In this document: positions 44,924 to 54,506 of the stretch, piece after piece
Layout of the letters: the number at the start of each line of letters is the position of its first letter
How positions within the stretch are numbered: the first letter of the stretch is position 1
NCBI GenBank assembly: GCA_046296295.1
Contig: JBKBLG010000009.1
Span: 57,415-121,414 of the forward strand
Length of the DNA stretch: 64,000 nucleotides
Source of the DNA: UBA10646 sp046296295
GTDB taxonomy: Bacteria > Bacteroidota > Bacteroidia > Chitinophagales > Chitinophagaceae
Reading direction: 5' to 3'
Notes under the pieces: generated by a model
What the model was told of the DNA's origin: nothing
Database searches by the model: none
The model's input: only the letters and a program-made list of their open reading frames with translations
Position numbers and translations under genes: made by a program

Positions 44924-47137
44924 ATGGAAATTACAGCCAAAACAGCCCAGCAACTTCGCTTAACTGAAGCTGAGTTTGAAATGATTAAATCTAAGCTTGG
45001 TCGTACACCCAACTTTACAGAGTTGTGTGCCTTTAGTGGTATGTGGAGCGAACATTGCAGCTATAAAAACAGTATTAAACTACTTAAAACTCTTCCACGA
45101 AGTGGTGGACGCATGTTGGTAGCTGCCGGAGAAGAAAATGCAGGCTTAATGGATATGGGTAATGGTTGGGGGGTAGTATTTAAAATTGAAAGTCATAACC
45201 ACCCTAGTGCTATTGAACCATTTCAAGGTGCTGCTACAGGTGTAGGTGGTATTCAACGCGATATTTTTACCATGGGTGCCCGCCCTATTGCTTCATTAAA
45301 CAGCTTACGATTCGGGAACCTTGCAGATAAAAAAACACAACGCTTGCTTGGTGGTGTAGTAAAGGGTATTGGTCATTACGGCAACTGCTTTGGCGTACCT
45401 ACTGTTGCCGGTGAAGTATATTTTGAAGACTGCTATCATACCAATCCGCTGGTTAATGCTATGAGTGTTGGTATTATGCAAGCCAGTAAAATGGTAAGTG
45501 CTACTGCAAAGGGTACAGGTAATCCGGTGATGTATGTAGGTAGTGCTACCGGTAAAGATGGTATCGGTGGTGCAAGTTTTGCCAGTGCCGATATTACCAA
45601 TGAAAGTGTACAAGAACTGCCTGCCGTTCAGGTGGGCGACCCATTTCAAGAGAAAAAACTATTGGAAGCATGCCTAGAAGTAATTGAAACAGGTGCCGTT
45701 GTTGGTATGCAAGACATGGGTGCTGCAGGCATTATATGTAGCACCGCTGAAATGAGTGCAAAAGGTGGTGTTGGTATGCACATTGATCTAGAAAAAGTGC
45801 CTACACGCCAAAAAGACATGAAGGCTTGGGAACTACTACTGAGCGAAAGCCAAGAAAGAATGCTTATGGTAGTAGAAAAAGGCCGAGAACAAGAAGTAAT
45901 TGATGTGTTTGAAAAATGGGATTTAAGTGCCAGCATTGTTGGTCATGTAACCGACGATGGATTACTTAAATTTTACATGCACGGTGTATTAGAAGCTGAA
46001 ATACCAGCCGAAGAATTGGTTTTAGGTGGTGGCGCACCGCAATACACCCGCGAATACACTACCCCAGCATATTTTGAAAAAATCAATGCTTTCAACGCAG
46101 ATGTTATTGCCGATGTAACCAATTTGAAAGCAACCGCAGAACAATTAATTACGATACCGAATATTGCCAGCAAGCGTTGGATATATACACAATATGATAG
46201 TATGGTAGGGGCTGCAAACATGAGCACCAACGCCCCTAGCGATGCAGCTATTGTACTTGCTAAAGGTACCGGAAAAGCATTGGCAGTTACTGTAGACTGT
46301 AACAGCAGATACGTGCACGCTAACCCTTACGTGGGTGGCATGATTGCAGTAGCCGAAGCTGCTCGTAACATTGTATGTAGTGGCGGTGAGCCCTTGGGTG
46401 TAACCAACTGCTTAAACTTTGGTAACCCTTACGACCCCGAAGTATATTATCAGTTTGTACACGCAGTAACCGGCATGGGCGATGCTTGTAGAAAGTTCAA
46501 CACCCCTGTAACAGGTGGCAATGTTAGTTTCTATAATCAAAACCCCGATGGGCCTGTATATCCAACACCAACAATAGGTATGGTGGGAATATTAGATAAC
46601 CCCGCCGACCGTATGACAATGTATTATCAGCGAGCAGGCGATAAAATTTATCTCATTGGCAATATCAAAAACGATATTGCTTGTAGCGAGTACTTACATA
46701 AGCTAAAAGGGGTTCAATATTCACCAGCGCCAGCATTTGATTTAGAAGAAGAGTTTCAACTACAACAATTCGTGGCTGCTGTTATTCGCCATAAGCAAGT
46801 AAGTTCTGCACACGATATTAGCGAAGGTGGATTGGCGGTAACCCTTTTAGAAAAAGGCTTTCATACTAACCTAGGCTTTAATGTTAGTGCCGCAAATATC
46901 AATGTACGAAACGATGCTTTTTGGTTTGGAGAAGCGCAAAGCCGCGTAGTAGTTTCGGTATCACCCGCACAAGAAGCGGCATTCGTACAAGCAGCCAACC
47001 AAGCTAATATCACAATTACTCATTTGGGTGTTGTAACCGATGGTAACCTTACGGTAAATAATGAAGCATGGGGCAGCATTACTACATGGAAAGCCAAGTA
47101 TGATACTGCTATTGAAAACATTTTGAATCAATCCTAA
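44924..47137 (+). CDS. purL: Phosphoribosylformylglycinamidine synthase subunit PurL
   Basis: A 737-residue purine-pathway enzyme (small PurL form) that makes FGAM with PurS and PurQ. The ATG at 44924 (MEITAKTAQQLRLT) gives the usual start. Diagnostic blocks are SGMWSEHCSYKNS (about 40), NGWGVVFKIESHNHPSAIEP, GAATGVGGIQRDIFTMGARP and QDMGAAGIICSTAEMS. A motif copy in the C-terminal part encodes NLTVNNEAW. The stop overlaps the next start (TAATG), so translation of the FkbM gene is probably coupled. Confidence 0.95.
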   Translation: MEITAKTAQQLRLTEAEFEMIKSKLGRTPNFTELCAFSGMWSEHCSYKNSIKLLKTLPRSGGRMLVAAGEENAGLMDMGNGWGVVFKIESHNHPSAIEPFQGAATGVGGIQRDIFTMGARPIASLNSLRFGNLADKKTQRLLGGVVKGIGHYGNCFGVPTVAGEVYFEDCYHTNPLVNAMSVGIMQASKMVSATAKGTGNPVMYVGSATGKDGIGGASFASADITNESVQELPAVQVGDPFQEKKLLEACLEVIETGAVVGMQDMGAAGIICSTAEMSAKGGVGMHIDLEKVPTRQKDMKAWELLLSESQERMLMVVEKGREQEVIDVFEKWDLSASIVGHVTDDGLLKFYMHGVLEAEIPAEELVLGGGAPQYTREYTTPAYFEKINAFNADVIADVTNLKATAEQLITIPNIASKRWIYTQYDSMVGAANMSTNAPSDAAIVLAKGTGKALAVTVDCNSRYVHANPYVGGMIAVAEAARNIVCSGGEPLGVTNCLNFGNPYDPEVYYQFVHAVTGMGDACRKFNTPVTGGNVSFYNQNPDGPVYPTPTIGMVGILDNPADRMTMYYQRAGDKIYLIGNIKNDIACSEYLHKLKGVQYSPAPAFDLEEEFQLQQFVAAVIRHKQVSSAHDISEGGLAVTLLEKGFHTNLGFNVSAANINVRNDAFWFGEAQSRVVVSVSPAQEAAFVQAANQANITITHLGVVTDGNLTVNNEAWGSITTWKAKYDTAIENILNQS

Positions 47138-47919
47138 TGCCAAGCAGACTCACCTATTACCGCAATCATTTATCGCTAGGCGATGCCTGGCGTTTATATC
47201 GCCATGTTAAAAGCAAAAAAAACGGCTTTGTAAAATTCTCCTTCCTACAACATCCTGCTTTTATACGTGGTATCATGAGCGATGAGCTAATGTTTGGGCA
47301 GTTATTTATTGATAAACAGTACGATGTGTATTATCCCATAGAAGCCACCACCATCATTGATCTTGGTGCTAACGTAGGATACGCAAGTGTATTTTTTGCC
47401 AACAAATTTCCCAATGCTCGTATTGTAGCCGTAGAACCTGAGGTTAACAATTATGCAGTAGCTCAAAAAAACACAGCTCCATATAAAAACATTCAGCTGC
47501 TGCATGGTGCCGTTTGGTATGAGCCAGCACAGTTAGATGTTGTAGATAATGGCTTTGGTGAAGCTGCTTTTATGATGGTTGCACATGGGGCGGCAGCCCA
47601 ACATTTACCGCAAGGTAAAGTTGTAAATAGCATCCCTGCATACACCATTGCACAACTAGCCGAAACCATTAATGCAACTACTATTGATATTGTGAAAATG
47701 GATATAGAAGGTTCTGAAAAAGAAATTTTTGAACACCCTACCAACGATTGGTTGCCACGTACCAAAATGTTGATTGTTGAAACACACGATCGCTATAAAA
47801 AAGGTACCAGTAAGGCACTCATGCAGGCAATGAGTCAATACGATTTTTCACTAGCATTGAGTGGCGAAAATTTATTGTTTTACAACAACCAATTGGTAGC
47901 ATTTAACCCTCCTGATTAA
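47137..47919 (+). CDS. FkbM-family methyltransferase
   Basis: A 260-residue SAM-dependent methyltransferase. The SAM loop is IIDLGANVGYASVFFANKFP (about 68-87), with the acidic VAVEPEVNNY that binds ribose and IDIVKMDIEGSEKEIF (about 183). These are the FkbM hallmarks. The family methylates sugars or lipids; next to hldD, a glycan substrate is plausible (inference). A motif variant encodes QHLPQGKV near residue 154. Confidence 0.87.
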   Translation: MPSRLTYYRNHLSLGDAWRLYRHVKSKKNGFVKFSFLQHPAFIRGIMSDELMFGQLFIDKQYDVYYPIEATTIIDLGANVGYASVFFANKFPNARIVAVEPEVNNYAVAQKNTAPYKNIQLLHGAVWYEPAQLDVVDNGFGEAAFMMVAHGAAAQHLPQGKVVNSIPAYTIAQLAETINATTIDIVKMDIEGSEKEIFEHPTNDWLPRTKMLIVETHDRYKKGTSKALMQAMSQYDFSLALSGENLLFYNNQLVAFNPPD

Positions 47920-47921
47920 GC

Positions 47922-48926
47922 ATGACAACACACCAAAATATTATTATAGTTACCGGTGCTGCTGGCTTTATTGGCAGTTGTACCGTTCAATACTTAAACA
48001 ATTGCGGATACACTAACCTACTGTTGGTAGATGATTTTTCTCGTGCCGATAAAAAAAACAATTGGAGCACTAAAAAATACGTGGCTACATTAGAAAGAAC
48101 AGCGTTACAAGGGTGGCTAAAAAATAATACAACCCCAATTGCCGCTATCATTCACTTAGGTGCTCGTACCGATACTACCGAGTTCGATTATAGCATTCAC
48201 GAAACGCTAAATGTGGCGTATTCAAAAATGTTGTGGAGTTATGCTACCGAGTATAACATTCCATTCATTTATGCATCTTCAGCAGCCACCTACGGCAATG
48301 GTGCATTAGGTTACGACGATAACCATTCGCTACCCTACTTGCTACAACCATTGAACCCCTATGGCATTAGTAAAAACGAGTTCGATAAATGGGCATTAGA
48401 ACAAACACAACAACCACCTTGCTGGACGGGCTTGAAATTTTTTAATGTGTACGGGCCCAACGAAGCACATAAAGGCCGCATGGCAAGTGTTATCTGGCAT
48501 TCGTACCTTCAAATACAAACTAACGGGGTTGTAAAGCTATTTCAAAGTCATAAAGAAGGCTTTAAAGATGGCGAACAACTTCGCGACTTTGTGTATGTAA
48601 AAGATGTAATAAAAATCATTTATTGGCAGCTACAAAAAATGCTCAGTAAGCACTGGCCTACAACTAATAATGGACTTTATAATTTAGGTACTGGTAAGGC
48701 TCGTAGCTTTTACGATTTAGCCGCAGCAACATTTACAGCAATGGAAAAACCTATCAATATTGTGTTTATACCCATGCCTGAAGATATTAGAGATAAATAT
48801 CAGTATTTCACAGAGGCCAACATGCAAAAGCTTAGAAAAGCAGGTTATTCCGATGGTTTTTATTCCCTAGAAGAAGGCGTAACCGATTATGTTCAAAACT
48901 ATTTATTACCACAAAAACTGTACTAA
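47922..48926 (+). CDS. hldD: ADP-glyceromanno-heptose 6-epimerase
   Basis: A 334-residue SDR enzyme that epimerises ADP-heptose for lipopolysaccharide core synthesis. NAD(P)-binding GAAGFIGS (about 12), catalytic Tyr in YGISKNEFDKWA (about 146) and the family-specific FFNVYGPNEAHKGRMASV are all present. It lies 2 bp after the FkbM gene. LptB is encoded 2 kb further, consistent with envelope biogenesis in this area. Confidence 0.92.
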   Translation: MTTHQNIIIVTGAAGFIGSCTVQYLNNCGYTNLLLVDDFSRADKKNNWSTKKYVATLERTALQGWLKNNTTPIAAIIHLGARTDTTEFDYSIHETLNVAYSKMLWSYATEYNIPFIYASSAATYGNGALGYDDNHSLPYLLQPLNPYGISKNEFDKWALEQTQQPPCWTGLKFFNVYGPNEAHKGRMASVIWHSYLQIQTNGVVKLFQSHKEGFKDGEQLRDFVYVKDVIKIIYWQLQKMLSKHWPTTNNGLYNLGTGKARSFYDLAAATFTAMEKPINIVFIPMPEDIRDKYQYFTEANMQKLRKAGYSDGFYSLEEGVTDYVQNYLLPQKLY

Positions 48927-48944
48927 CATTTCAAGCTGAGCATT

Positions 48945-49736
48945 ATGGATACAACCATTACCATTATTGGCGGCGGTAACTTAGGTACAGCCATTGCTGA
49001 GGGGCTTATTAACAAACAGTTCTGCAAGGCAAGTCAGTTAACCATTACCCGCCGTAACATTAATCATGCACATGCACTACACGCGTTGGGTGCACATATT
49101 ACTAGCGATAACGTAGCGGCAGTAAAGCAAAGCGAGTGGATTATCCTCGCTGTAAAACCATTTCAAACAACAGGTATTTTAGAGCAGATAGCATCAGCCA
49201 TTCAACCTCATCACAAAATCATTTCAGTAGTTACTGGCGTTTGGTTGAAGGAGCTACAAAGTATTGTTGGCACTAATAATCCTTTATTTAGAGCTATGCC
49301 AAATACTGCCATTGCTATTGGCGAAAGCATGACGTGTATTTGCAGCGCTAATGCCAGCGAAAGCGATATTGCATTTGTAACACAACTATTTAACCAGCTA
49401 GGCAAAAGCATTGTAATTGAAGAAGCATTGATGGATGCCGCTACTGTATTAGGTGCATGTGGCACCGCCTATGCCATGCGTTTTATAAGGGCTAACATAC
49501 AAGGAGGTATTGAAATTGGTTTTTCTGCAGCCACCGCATCACTTATTGCCGCACAAACTGTAAAAGGAGCTGCGGAGTTGCTATTACAAAAAAATACGCA
49601 CCCTGAACAAGAGATCGATAAAGTTACTACCCCTAAAGGTTGCACCATTGCTGGCTTAAACGAAATGGAGCACAAGGGCTTTAGCTCATCGCTAATTAAA
49701 GGTATTACTGCAAGCTATCATAAAATTAAAAATTAG
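48945..49736 (+). CDS. proC: Pyrroline-5-carboxylate reductase
   Basis: A 263-residue enzyme for the last step of proline synthesis. The Rossmann fold opens with ITIIGGGNLGTAIAEGL, followed by AVKPFQ, RAMPNTAIAIGESMT and the C-terminal TTPKGCTIAGLNEME signature. It is the last gene of the purL run, 18 bp after hldD. It meets pdeM head-on with a 2-bp gap and no visible terminator. Confidence 0.94.
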   Translation: MDTTITIIGGGNLGTAIAEGLINKQFCKASQLTITRRNINHAHALHALGAHITSDNVAAVKQSEWIILAVKPFQTTGILEQIASAIQPHHKIISVVTGVWLKELQSIVGTNNPLFRAMPNTAIAIGESMTCICSANASESDIAFVTQLFNQLGKSIVIEEALMDAATVLGACGTAYAMRFIRANIQGGIEIGFSAATASLIAAQTVKGAAELLLQKNTHPEQEIDKVTTPKGCTIAGLNEMEHKGFSSSLIKGITASYHKIKN

Positions 49737-49738
49737 CA

Positions 49739-50386
49739 TTATACTTTTACAACAGTTTGTTGTACTATAGCATATACTGCATCTGTAGCAGCTGGTTCGA
49801 GTATTGCCAATCCTGTAAAAGCACTGAAAGCAGGCAACACGGCATGCTCAACGCCAAAATAAAAACATGGGAAAGCTAATTTTTGCCGTCCGCCTCCTTT
49901 TAGTAAAATACCAGGGTGTATATGGCCACTAATGTTATAATAGCTATCAGGTATTTGCGTAAGCACATCGTGTGAAAAAATTACATCCCTTACGGTAAAT
50001 GTTGTTTCGTGCACTGTAATTGCTTGTGCTCGATACCAATCGTCTGCCAGTATATCATGGTTACCTCTTACCAAGTGAAATGGTAGTTGTGGCATATCGT
50101 TTCTCCAACGGGCAAAAGTGGTTAGTTCTGTATTATGCTTACTATGCCCCATATCGCCAACGACAACTAAATATCGAGGCTTAAAATGCTGAATAGCAGT
50201 AAACAAGCGTTGTAAATCGTTTTTAAAAACATCGTTAGGTAATGCAATACCAGCCTTTCTGAAATGGGCTGTTTTGCCCAAGTGTAAGTCGCTTACAATC
50301 AGCACTTGCTCTTGCTCCCAAAACAAACAACGCGATGGCGTTATGTAAAAGGTATTATTTCCTTGCCGATGCGGAATTACTTGCAT
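49739..50386 (-). CDS. pdeM: Ligase-associated DNA damage response endonuclease PdeM
   Basis: A 215-residue calcineurin-like phosphoesterase. Metal-binding motifs in order are VSDLHLGKTAHFRK (about 30), VVGDMGHSK, VRGNHD and the ISGHIHPG pair. Phylogenetically it pairs with the ATP-dependent ligase, Lhr helicase and exonuclease of the LigD-independent repair set, none of which is in this window. An exact motif copy encodes TFTVRDV. Confidence 0.88.
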   Translation of the reverse strand: MQVIPHRQGNNTFYITPSRCLFWEQEQVLIVSDLHLGKTAHFRKAGIALPNDVFKNDLQRLFTAIQHFKPRYLVVVGDMGHSKHNTELTTFARWRNDMPQLPFHLVRGNHDILADDWYRAQAITVHETTFTVRDVIFSHDVLTQIPDSYYNISGHIHPGILLKGGGRQKLAFPCFYFGVEHAVLPAFSAFTGLAILEPAATDAVYAIVQQTVVKV

Positions 50387-50407
50387 GATAACAGTATACT
50401 AAGCCTC

Positions 50408-51199
50408 TTATTCTTTTAATGCATCTCTTTTAGCTGCATTATCGCGTTCTAAATCAATAATCCAATCCTTTCTACGTAATTCAAAGTTGGTACCTAAATA
50501 CAAGCGTCTAATTTGTTCATCGCCTGCCAACTCTTCGGCAGTACCATGCTTAAAAATTTGACCCTGAATTAGTAAATATGCTCTATCACAGATACTCAGC
50601 GTTTCGTTCACATTATGGTCGGTAATGAGTATACCAATATTTTTATATTTCAATTTGGCTACAACGCTTTGAATGTCTTCAACAGCAATAGGGTCAACAC
50701 CTGCAAAGGGTTCGTCTAGTAAAATAAACTTCGGATCTACAGCTAAGGCTCTAGCAATTTCTGTTCTTCGACGTTCGCCACCGCTTAAGCTATCGCCATT
50801 ATTTTTGCGTACATGGTGTAGGTTAAATTCTGATAGCAGGCTTTCTAATTTATCTTGGCGTTGTTGCTTAGTTAGCTTCGTCATTTCAAGCACCGCCAAT
50901 ATATTGTCTTCAACACTTAGCTTTCTGAAAACGCTTGCTTCTTGCGGCAAGTAGCCAATACCCATTTGAGCACGCTTATACATAGGTAGTTGCGTAATGT
51001 CTTCTTCATTTAAGAAAACCTTACCGCCATCGGGTTTAATTAACCCAACTACCATGTAAAAACTTGTGGTTTTACCAGCCCCGTTTGGCCCCAATAAACC
51101 TACAATTTCTCCTTGCCTTACGGTAAATGAAACATTGTTCACCACTGTACGACTTTTATATGTTTTTACCAGCGATTGGGTTTGTATTGTTAGGCTCAA
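50408..51199 (-). CDS. lptB: LPS export ABC transporter ATPase LptB
   Basis: A 263-residue ATPase that powers lipopolysaccharide transport to the outer membrane with LptFGC. Walker A is GPNGAGKTTS (about 36), followed by the signature LSGGERRRTEIARAL and Walker B ILLDEPFAGVDP. DEPFAGVDP and the YLPQEASVFRKLSVEDNI stretch are diagnostic for LptB over other ABC ATPases. An exact motif copy encodes SFTVRQGE. It precedes pdeM by 21 bp on the same strand. Confidence 0.94.
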   Translation of the reverse strand: MSLTIQTQSLVKTYKSRTVVNNVSFTVRQGEIVGLLGPNGAGKTTSFYMVVGLIKPDGGKVFLNEEDITQLPMYKRAQMGIGYLPQEASVFRKLSVEDNILAVLEMTKLTKQQRQDKLESLLSEFNLHHVRKNNGDSLSGGERRRTEIARALAVDPKFILLDEPFAGVDPIAVEDIQSVVAKLKYKNIGILITDHNVNETLSICDRAYLLIQGQIFKHGTAEELAGDEQIRRLYLGTNFELRRKDWIIDLERDNAAKRDALKE

Positions 51200-51288
51200 A
51201 GCATTAATGATTTCAACAAAAATAATGGTTGTTGTAAGTTATGGTTTTTAAAAATTAACTTTAAGCAAACTTTAGAAACCAACTGCTT

Positions 51289-53151
51289 ATGAAATGGCTT
51301 GTAAGTTGCCTACTTACAATTCTTATTACTTTTCCCTTTGGTGCCCAAACACAAACCTTAGCTATTAACACCAATACCGATGCTACTAAAATTAGCGGTG
51401 AAGCAATTGGTATTTTACCCGTAAGGGATACCATACTTACCATTACTAAAGCGTTAGAGTTACGGCATCAATTTGTAACCTTCCCACACCCCGATATTAA
51501 TCAAGGAATTGCCAACGACAATATTTGGACGCGTTTTGTATTAGCGCCATCTAAACAACAACTAAAAATGTTTCTAAGCTTCGAAAATCCGAAGCTTAAC
51601 AAAGTGAATGTATACATTGTACAACAGCAACGGGTGATAGACAGCTTTGTAATTGGCGACCATTTTATGTTTCATGAGCGTTTGGTACATCATAACTATT
51701 TTACCATACCAATACAACTAAGCACACAATACCCAACCGAAGTGCTTGCAAGAATGGAGCAAAAAGGTAACACCCTACAAGTGCCTGTAATCTTGTATAG
51801 CAATAAAGGGCTGTTACAACAAATCGAAAAAAGCTATTTATACATTGGTATTACCACAGGCGTTCTAGGTATTATGTGCTTGTTGAGTATCTTCTTTTTT
51901 ATTACCTCGGGTTATAAGAGTTTGTACATTTTTTATGCTGGGCACATTTTTACCATCTTACTTTGGATTTGGAGTACCGAAGGATTGGGCTTTCAATATT
52001 TCTGGCCTAATAGTACCAGTTTGGCAACACGAATGGGGCCAGGCGTGGCAGTATTAAACAGCGCTTTTTTTATTTCTGTAATGCTTACTTTTTGTAAGCC
52101 CTACGATGATAAATCTATTTTCAGAAGGTACTTGCAAGCAATTACTATCTTCTTTTTCATTTGGGCTATCTTCCCTTTTTTATCAGTAATAGATGTTGAT
52201 AATCACAAGCTTACACGAACGTTTTTAACTACATTTTTTATTTGCAATTTTTTTAGCGTGTTAGTAAGCATAATTTATTTATTACAACTTTCACGCAAGT
52301 ATAAAATTGTGCTATTCTATTTTTATGCCGTTATCGTAACACTACTTTCTTCAGGTTTAAGTGTAGCTAAAAACTTGGGGTGGATAATTATAGAACAAAG
52401 TACGAGTAGCATTATTAGTGCAGGTATTCTTGTAGAACTACTGCTAATGACAGCAGCTATTTCACGACAATTCAACATTTACAAAAACGAAAAAGAGCAA
52501 TTATTACTCGATAACCTTGCGAAAGAAAAAACTTTGAATCAAAGCATTTTAGCAACACAAGCAGCAGAACGCAAACGCATTAGCAGGGAACTACACGATG
52601 ATATTGGCGCTGGTTTAACACAAATTTCTTTAATGAGCGAATCGGCCATGCAACAACATCATAATCAGCAACTTAACCAAGAAATTGCATTTACAGCAAG
52701 AGGCCTTGTGGCAGCTATGGGTGAAATAGTATGGAGTATGTACCCAGAAAACAACACCCTAGAACACCTTATCATCTATCTAAGAGAGCAACTACACAAA
52801 ATGTTAGAATATAGCAGTATTAGCAACTACAACATACAGCTACCTGATTCAAACGAAACTATTGTTGTAAGTAATGAAACACGCAGAACCGTTTTGCTAG
52901 TTACCAAAGAAACAGTGAACAATGCCATTAAGTACAGTAAGGCAAGTAACCTTACGGTAAATATTCAGTTGCATGCTAACAGCATATATGGCAGTATTCA
53001 TGATGATGGCGTTGGCTTTGATGTACAAAAAGTAAAGGCAGGCAAAGGCTTACGCAACATGCAACAACGAATACAAGAAATACAAGGTAGTTTGATGATA
53101 AAAAGTACCCCAAAAAAAGGCAGTACTTTTAAGTTCACAATACCACTTTAA
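51289..53151 (+). CDS. 7TMR-DISM sensor histidine kinase
   Basis: A 620-residue inner membrane kinase. Signal peptide (about 1-20, FGAQTQ), an extracytoplasmic 7TMR-DISMED2 jelly-roll (about 45-165), seven helices (about 180-395), a coiled coil and a HisKA_3 domain with phosphoacceptor His 436 in RISRELHDDIGAG. HATPase motifs are TVNNAIKYSKAS, HDDGVGFD and GKGLRNM. One motif copy encodes NLTVNIQL inside the HATPase domain and a variant encodes ILPVRDT. It pairs with the regulator 40 bp downstream and starts the second kinase-regulator-barrel module. Confidence 0.93.
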   Translation: MKWLVSCLLTILITFPFGAQTQTLAINTNTDATKISGEAIGILPVRDTILTITKALELRHQFVTFPHPDINQGIANDNIWTRFVLAPSKQQLKMFLSFENPKLNKVNVYIVQQQRVIDSFVIGDHFMFHERLVHHNYFTIPIQLSTQYPTEVLARMEQKGNTLQVPVILYSNKGLLQQIEKSYLYIGITTGVLGIMCLLSIFFFITSGYKSLYIFYAGHIFTILLWIWSTEGLGFQYFWPNSTSLATRMGPGVAVLNSAFFISVMLTFCKPYDDKSIFRRYLQAITIFFFIWAIFPFLSVIDVDNHKLTRTFLTTFFICNFFSVLVSIIYLLQLSRKYKIVLFYFYAVIVTLLSSGLSVAKNLGWIIIEQSTSSIISAGILVELLLMTAAISRQFNIYKNEKEQLLLDNLAKEKTLNQSILATQAAERKRISRELHDDIGAGLTQISLMSESAMQQHHNQQLNQEIAFTARGLVAAMGEIVWSMYPENNTLEHLIIYLREQLHKMLEYSSISNYNIQLPDSNETIVVSNETRRTVLLVTKETVNNAIKYSKASNLTVNIQLHANSIYGSIHDDGVGFDVQKVKAGKGLRNMQQRIQEIQGSLMIKSTPKKGSTFKFTIPL

Positions 53152-53191
53152 TAACATTAGCTTCCTAAGGTTTTATGAAGATTTTTGTGTA

Positions 53192-53821
53192 ATGAAATTA
53201 CTCACCATTGCTATCATAGAAGACGACGATAAAGTTCGCCATTACTTAGGCGAACAAATTCATCTCAATATAGATGTAGAAGATGTTCGTTTGTTCCAAA
53301 ATGCCGAAACAGCATTGCCGGAACTTGCAACAATGCCAGTAGATATTGCACTCTTCGATGTGAATCTGCCAGGTATGAACGGTATTGAATGTATACGCAG
53401 ACTTAAAATGACTCATCCACGCATGCAGTGCATGGTACTTACTGTGTACGACGATGCCGATACCATATTCGAAGCCCTCAAAGCGGGGGCTATTAGTTAC
53501 TTACTAAAATCAACACCACCTCAAAAAATATTAGAAGCCATCAAAGAGGTACAACAAGGCGGAAGCCCCATTAGTAGCCAAATCGCCAGAAAAGTTATTG
53601 AAGCATTTACCGTAAGGGAAAAAACAAATGAACACTTTCAAACACTCAGCAAAAGAGAGCAAGAAATGCTTGAGCAATTAGCCAAAGGGTATCGTTATAA
53701 AGAAATTGCCGACAAGCTATTTGTAAGCATAGAAACTGTACGTACGCACATTAGAAATATATACGAAAAACTACAAGTAAATAGTCGGATAGAGGCTTTG
53801 AAAAAAACTGGATTGATTTAG
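53192..53821 (+). CDS. NarL/LuxR-type response regulator
   Basis: A 209-residue regulator. The receiver domain has IIEDDDKVRH, phosphoacceptor Asp 56 in ALFDVNLPGMNG and the Lys in SYLLKSTPP. A LuxR helix-turn-helix (about 148-205, LSKREQEMLEQLAKGYRYKEI and SIETVRTHIRNIYEKL) follows. An exact motif copy encodes AFTVREK in the linker. It has the same order and type as the regulator at 22237-22917 and probably controls the next barrel gene. Confidence 0.93.
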   Translation: MKLLTIAIIEDDDKVRHYLGEQIHLNIDVEDVRLFQNAETALPELATMPVDIALFDVNLPGMNGIECIRRLKMTHPRMQCMVLTVYDDADTIFEALKAGAISYLLKSTPPQKILEAIKEVQQGGSPISSQIARKVIEAFTVREKTNEHFQTLSKREQEMLEQLAKGYRYKEIADKLFVSIETVRTHIRNIYEKLQVNSRIEALKKTGLI

Positions 53822-53862
53822 TACAATACTACTTTTTTACCATTGGAGAGCCTTATGTAGTC

Positions 53863-53914
53863 TAGTACTTTCATGTTATCAAAAACAAACTGATATAACA
53901 TGAAAAAAGTACTA
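53863..53914 (+). promoter_or_regulatory. Hairpin sequestering the start of the beta-barrel gene
   Basis: TAGTACTTTCATGTTAT (53863) pairs with ATAACATGAAAAAAGTACTA (53895-53914), apart from three unpaired A. The right arm includes the ATG at 53900-53902. The loop is 15 nt. It could regulate translation as an RNA fold, or be a protein-binding palindrome. Confidence 0.6.
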
Positions 53915-54478
53915 ATTACAGCCCTCACTATAATGGGTATCGGATTAGTTAGCTATGCTCAAGATGCTGCTAGCAAAACACCTGCTAAAAATTACAAAGC
54001 CTTTAAGGTTGATGTTGGCTTGGGATATGCATTTCCTTCCGGTGGCGTTGGCGCCAAAGCTGGAGTAACTTTTACGGTTGAACCACACTACCGTTTGAAC
54101 GATCTATTAGCCTTAGGCTTGCGTTTCGAAGGAGCAGCCCTAGGTTATTCTAGTACTTCAGCAACAGGTAACTCAGAAGTAAAGGTTTCTGTATTAAACT
54201 CTTATTGTGCTACGGGTGAGTATTACTTAAAGCCTAGTGGCTTCAGGCCGTTTGTAGGTGCGGGTGCTGGTATATATACAGCCGCATCTATTGCAGCGAG
54301 TACGGGTAATGGTGGTGCTGCCGTGGTTAGTCCTAGTCTTTCAAAATTTGGTTTTTTCCCAAGAGTGGGTTTTGAAACCGGACATTTTAGAATGAGCAGC
54401 GAGTACAACATAGTAGGCTCAGATATAAGCTACCTCGCTATCAAAATCGGATTTTTCTTCGGTGGTGGCAGAAAATAA
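53900..54478 (+). CDS. Small outer membrane beta-barrel protein, paralogue
   Basis: A 192-residue protein: signal peptide about 1-20 (cleavage after SYAQ), then strands shared with the protein at 23013-23564. Shared features include KNYKAFKVDVGLGYAFPS, EPHYRLNDLLALGLRFEGAA, GEYYLKPSGFRPFVGAGAGI and FFPRVGFETGHFR. It follows its kinase/regulator pair by 78 bp. The stop codon lies in a short tandem repeat of AAATAAC. Substrate or ligand unknown. Confidence 0.86.
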   Translation: MKKVLITALTIMGIGLVSYAQDAASKTPAKNYKAFKVDVGLGYAFPSGGVGAKAGVTFTVEPHYRLNDLLALGLRFEGAALGYSSTSATGNSEVKVSVLNSYCATGEYYLKPSGFRPFVGAGAGIYTAASIAASTGNGGAAVVSPSLSKFGFFPRVGFETGHFRMSSEYNIVGSDISYLAIKIGFFFGGGRK

Positions 54479-54500
54479 CAAATAACAAATAACAAATAAA
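54473..54500 (+). repeat. Short tandem repeat (AAATAAC)3
   Basis: Three perfect 7-bp units plus a partial fourth start inside the stop codon of the barrel gene and end just before the next ATG. It might alter spacing between the genes if unit number varies. Confidence 0.8.
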
Positions 54501-54506
54501 TAATAT

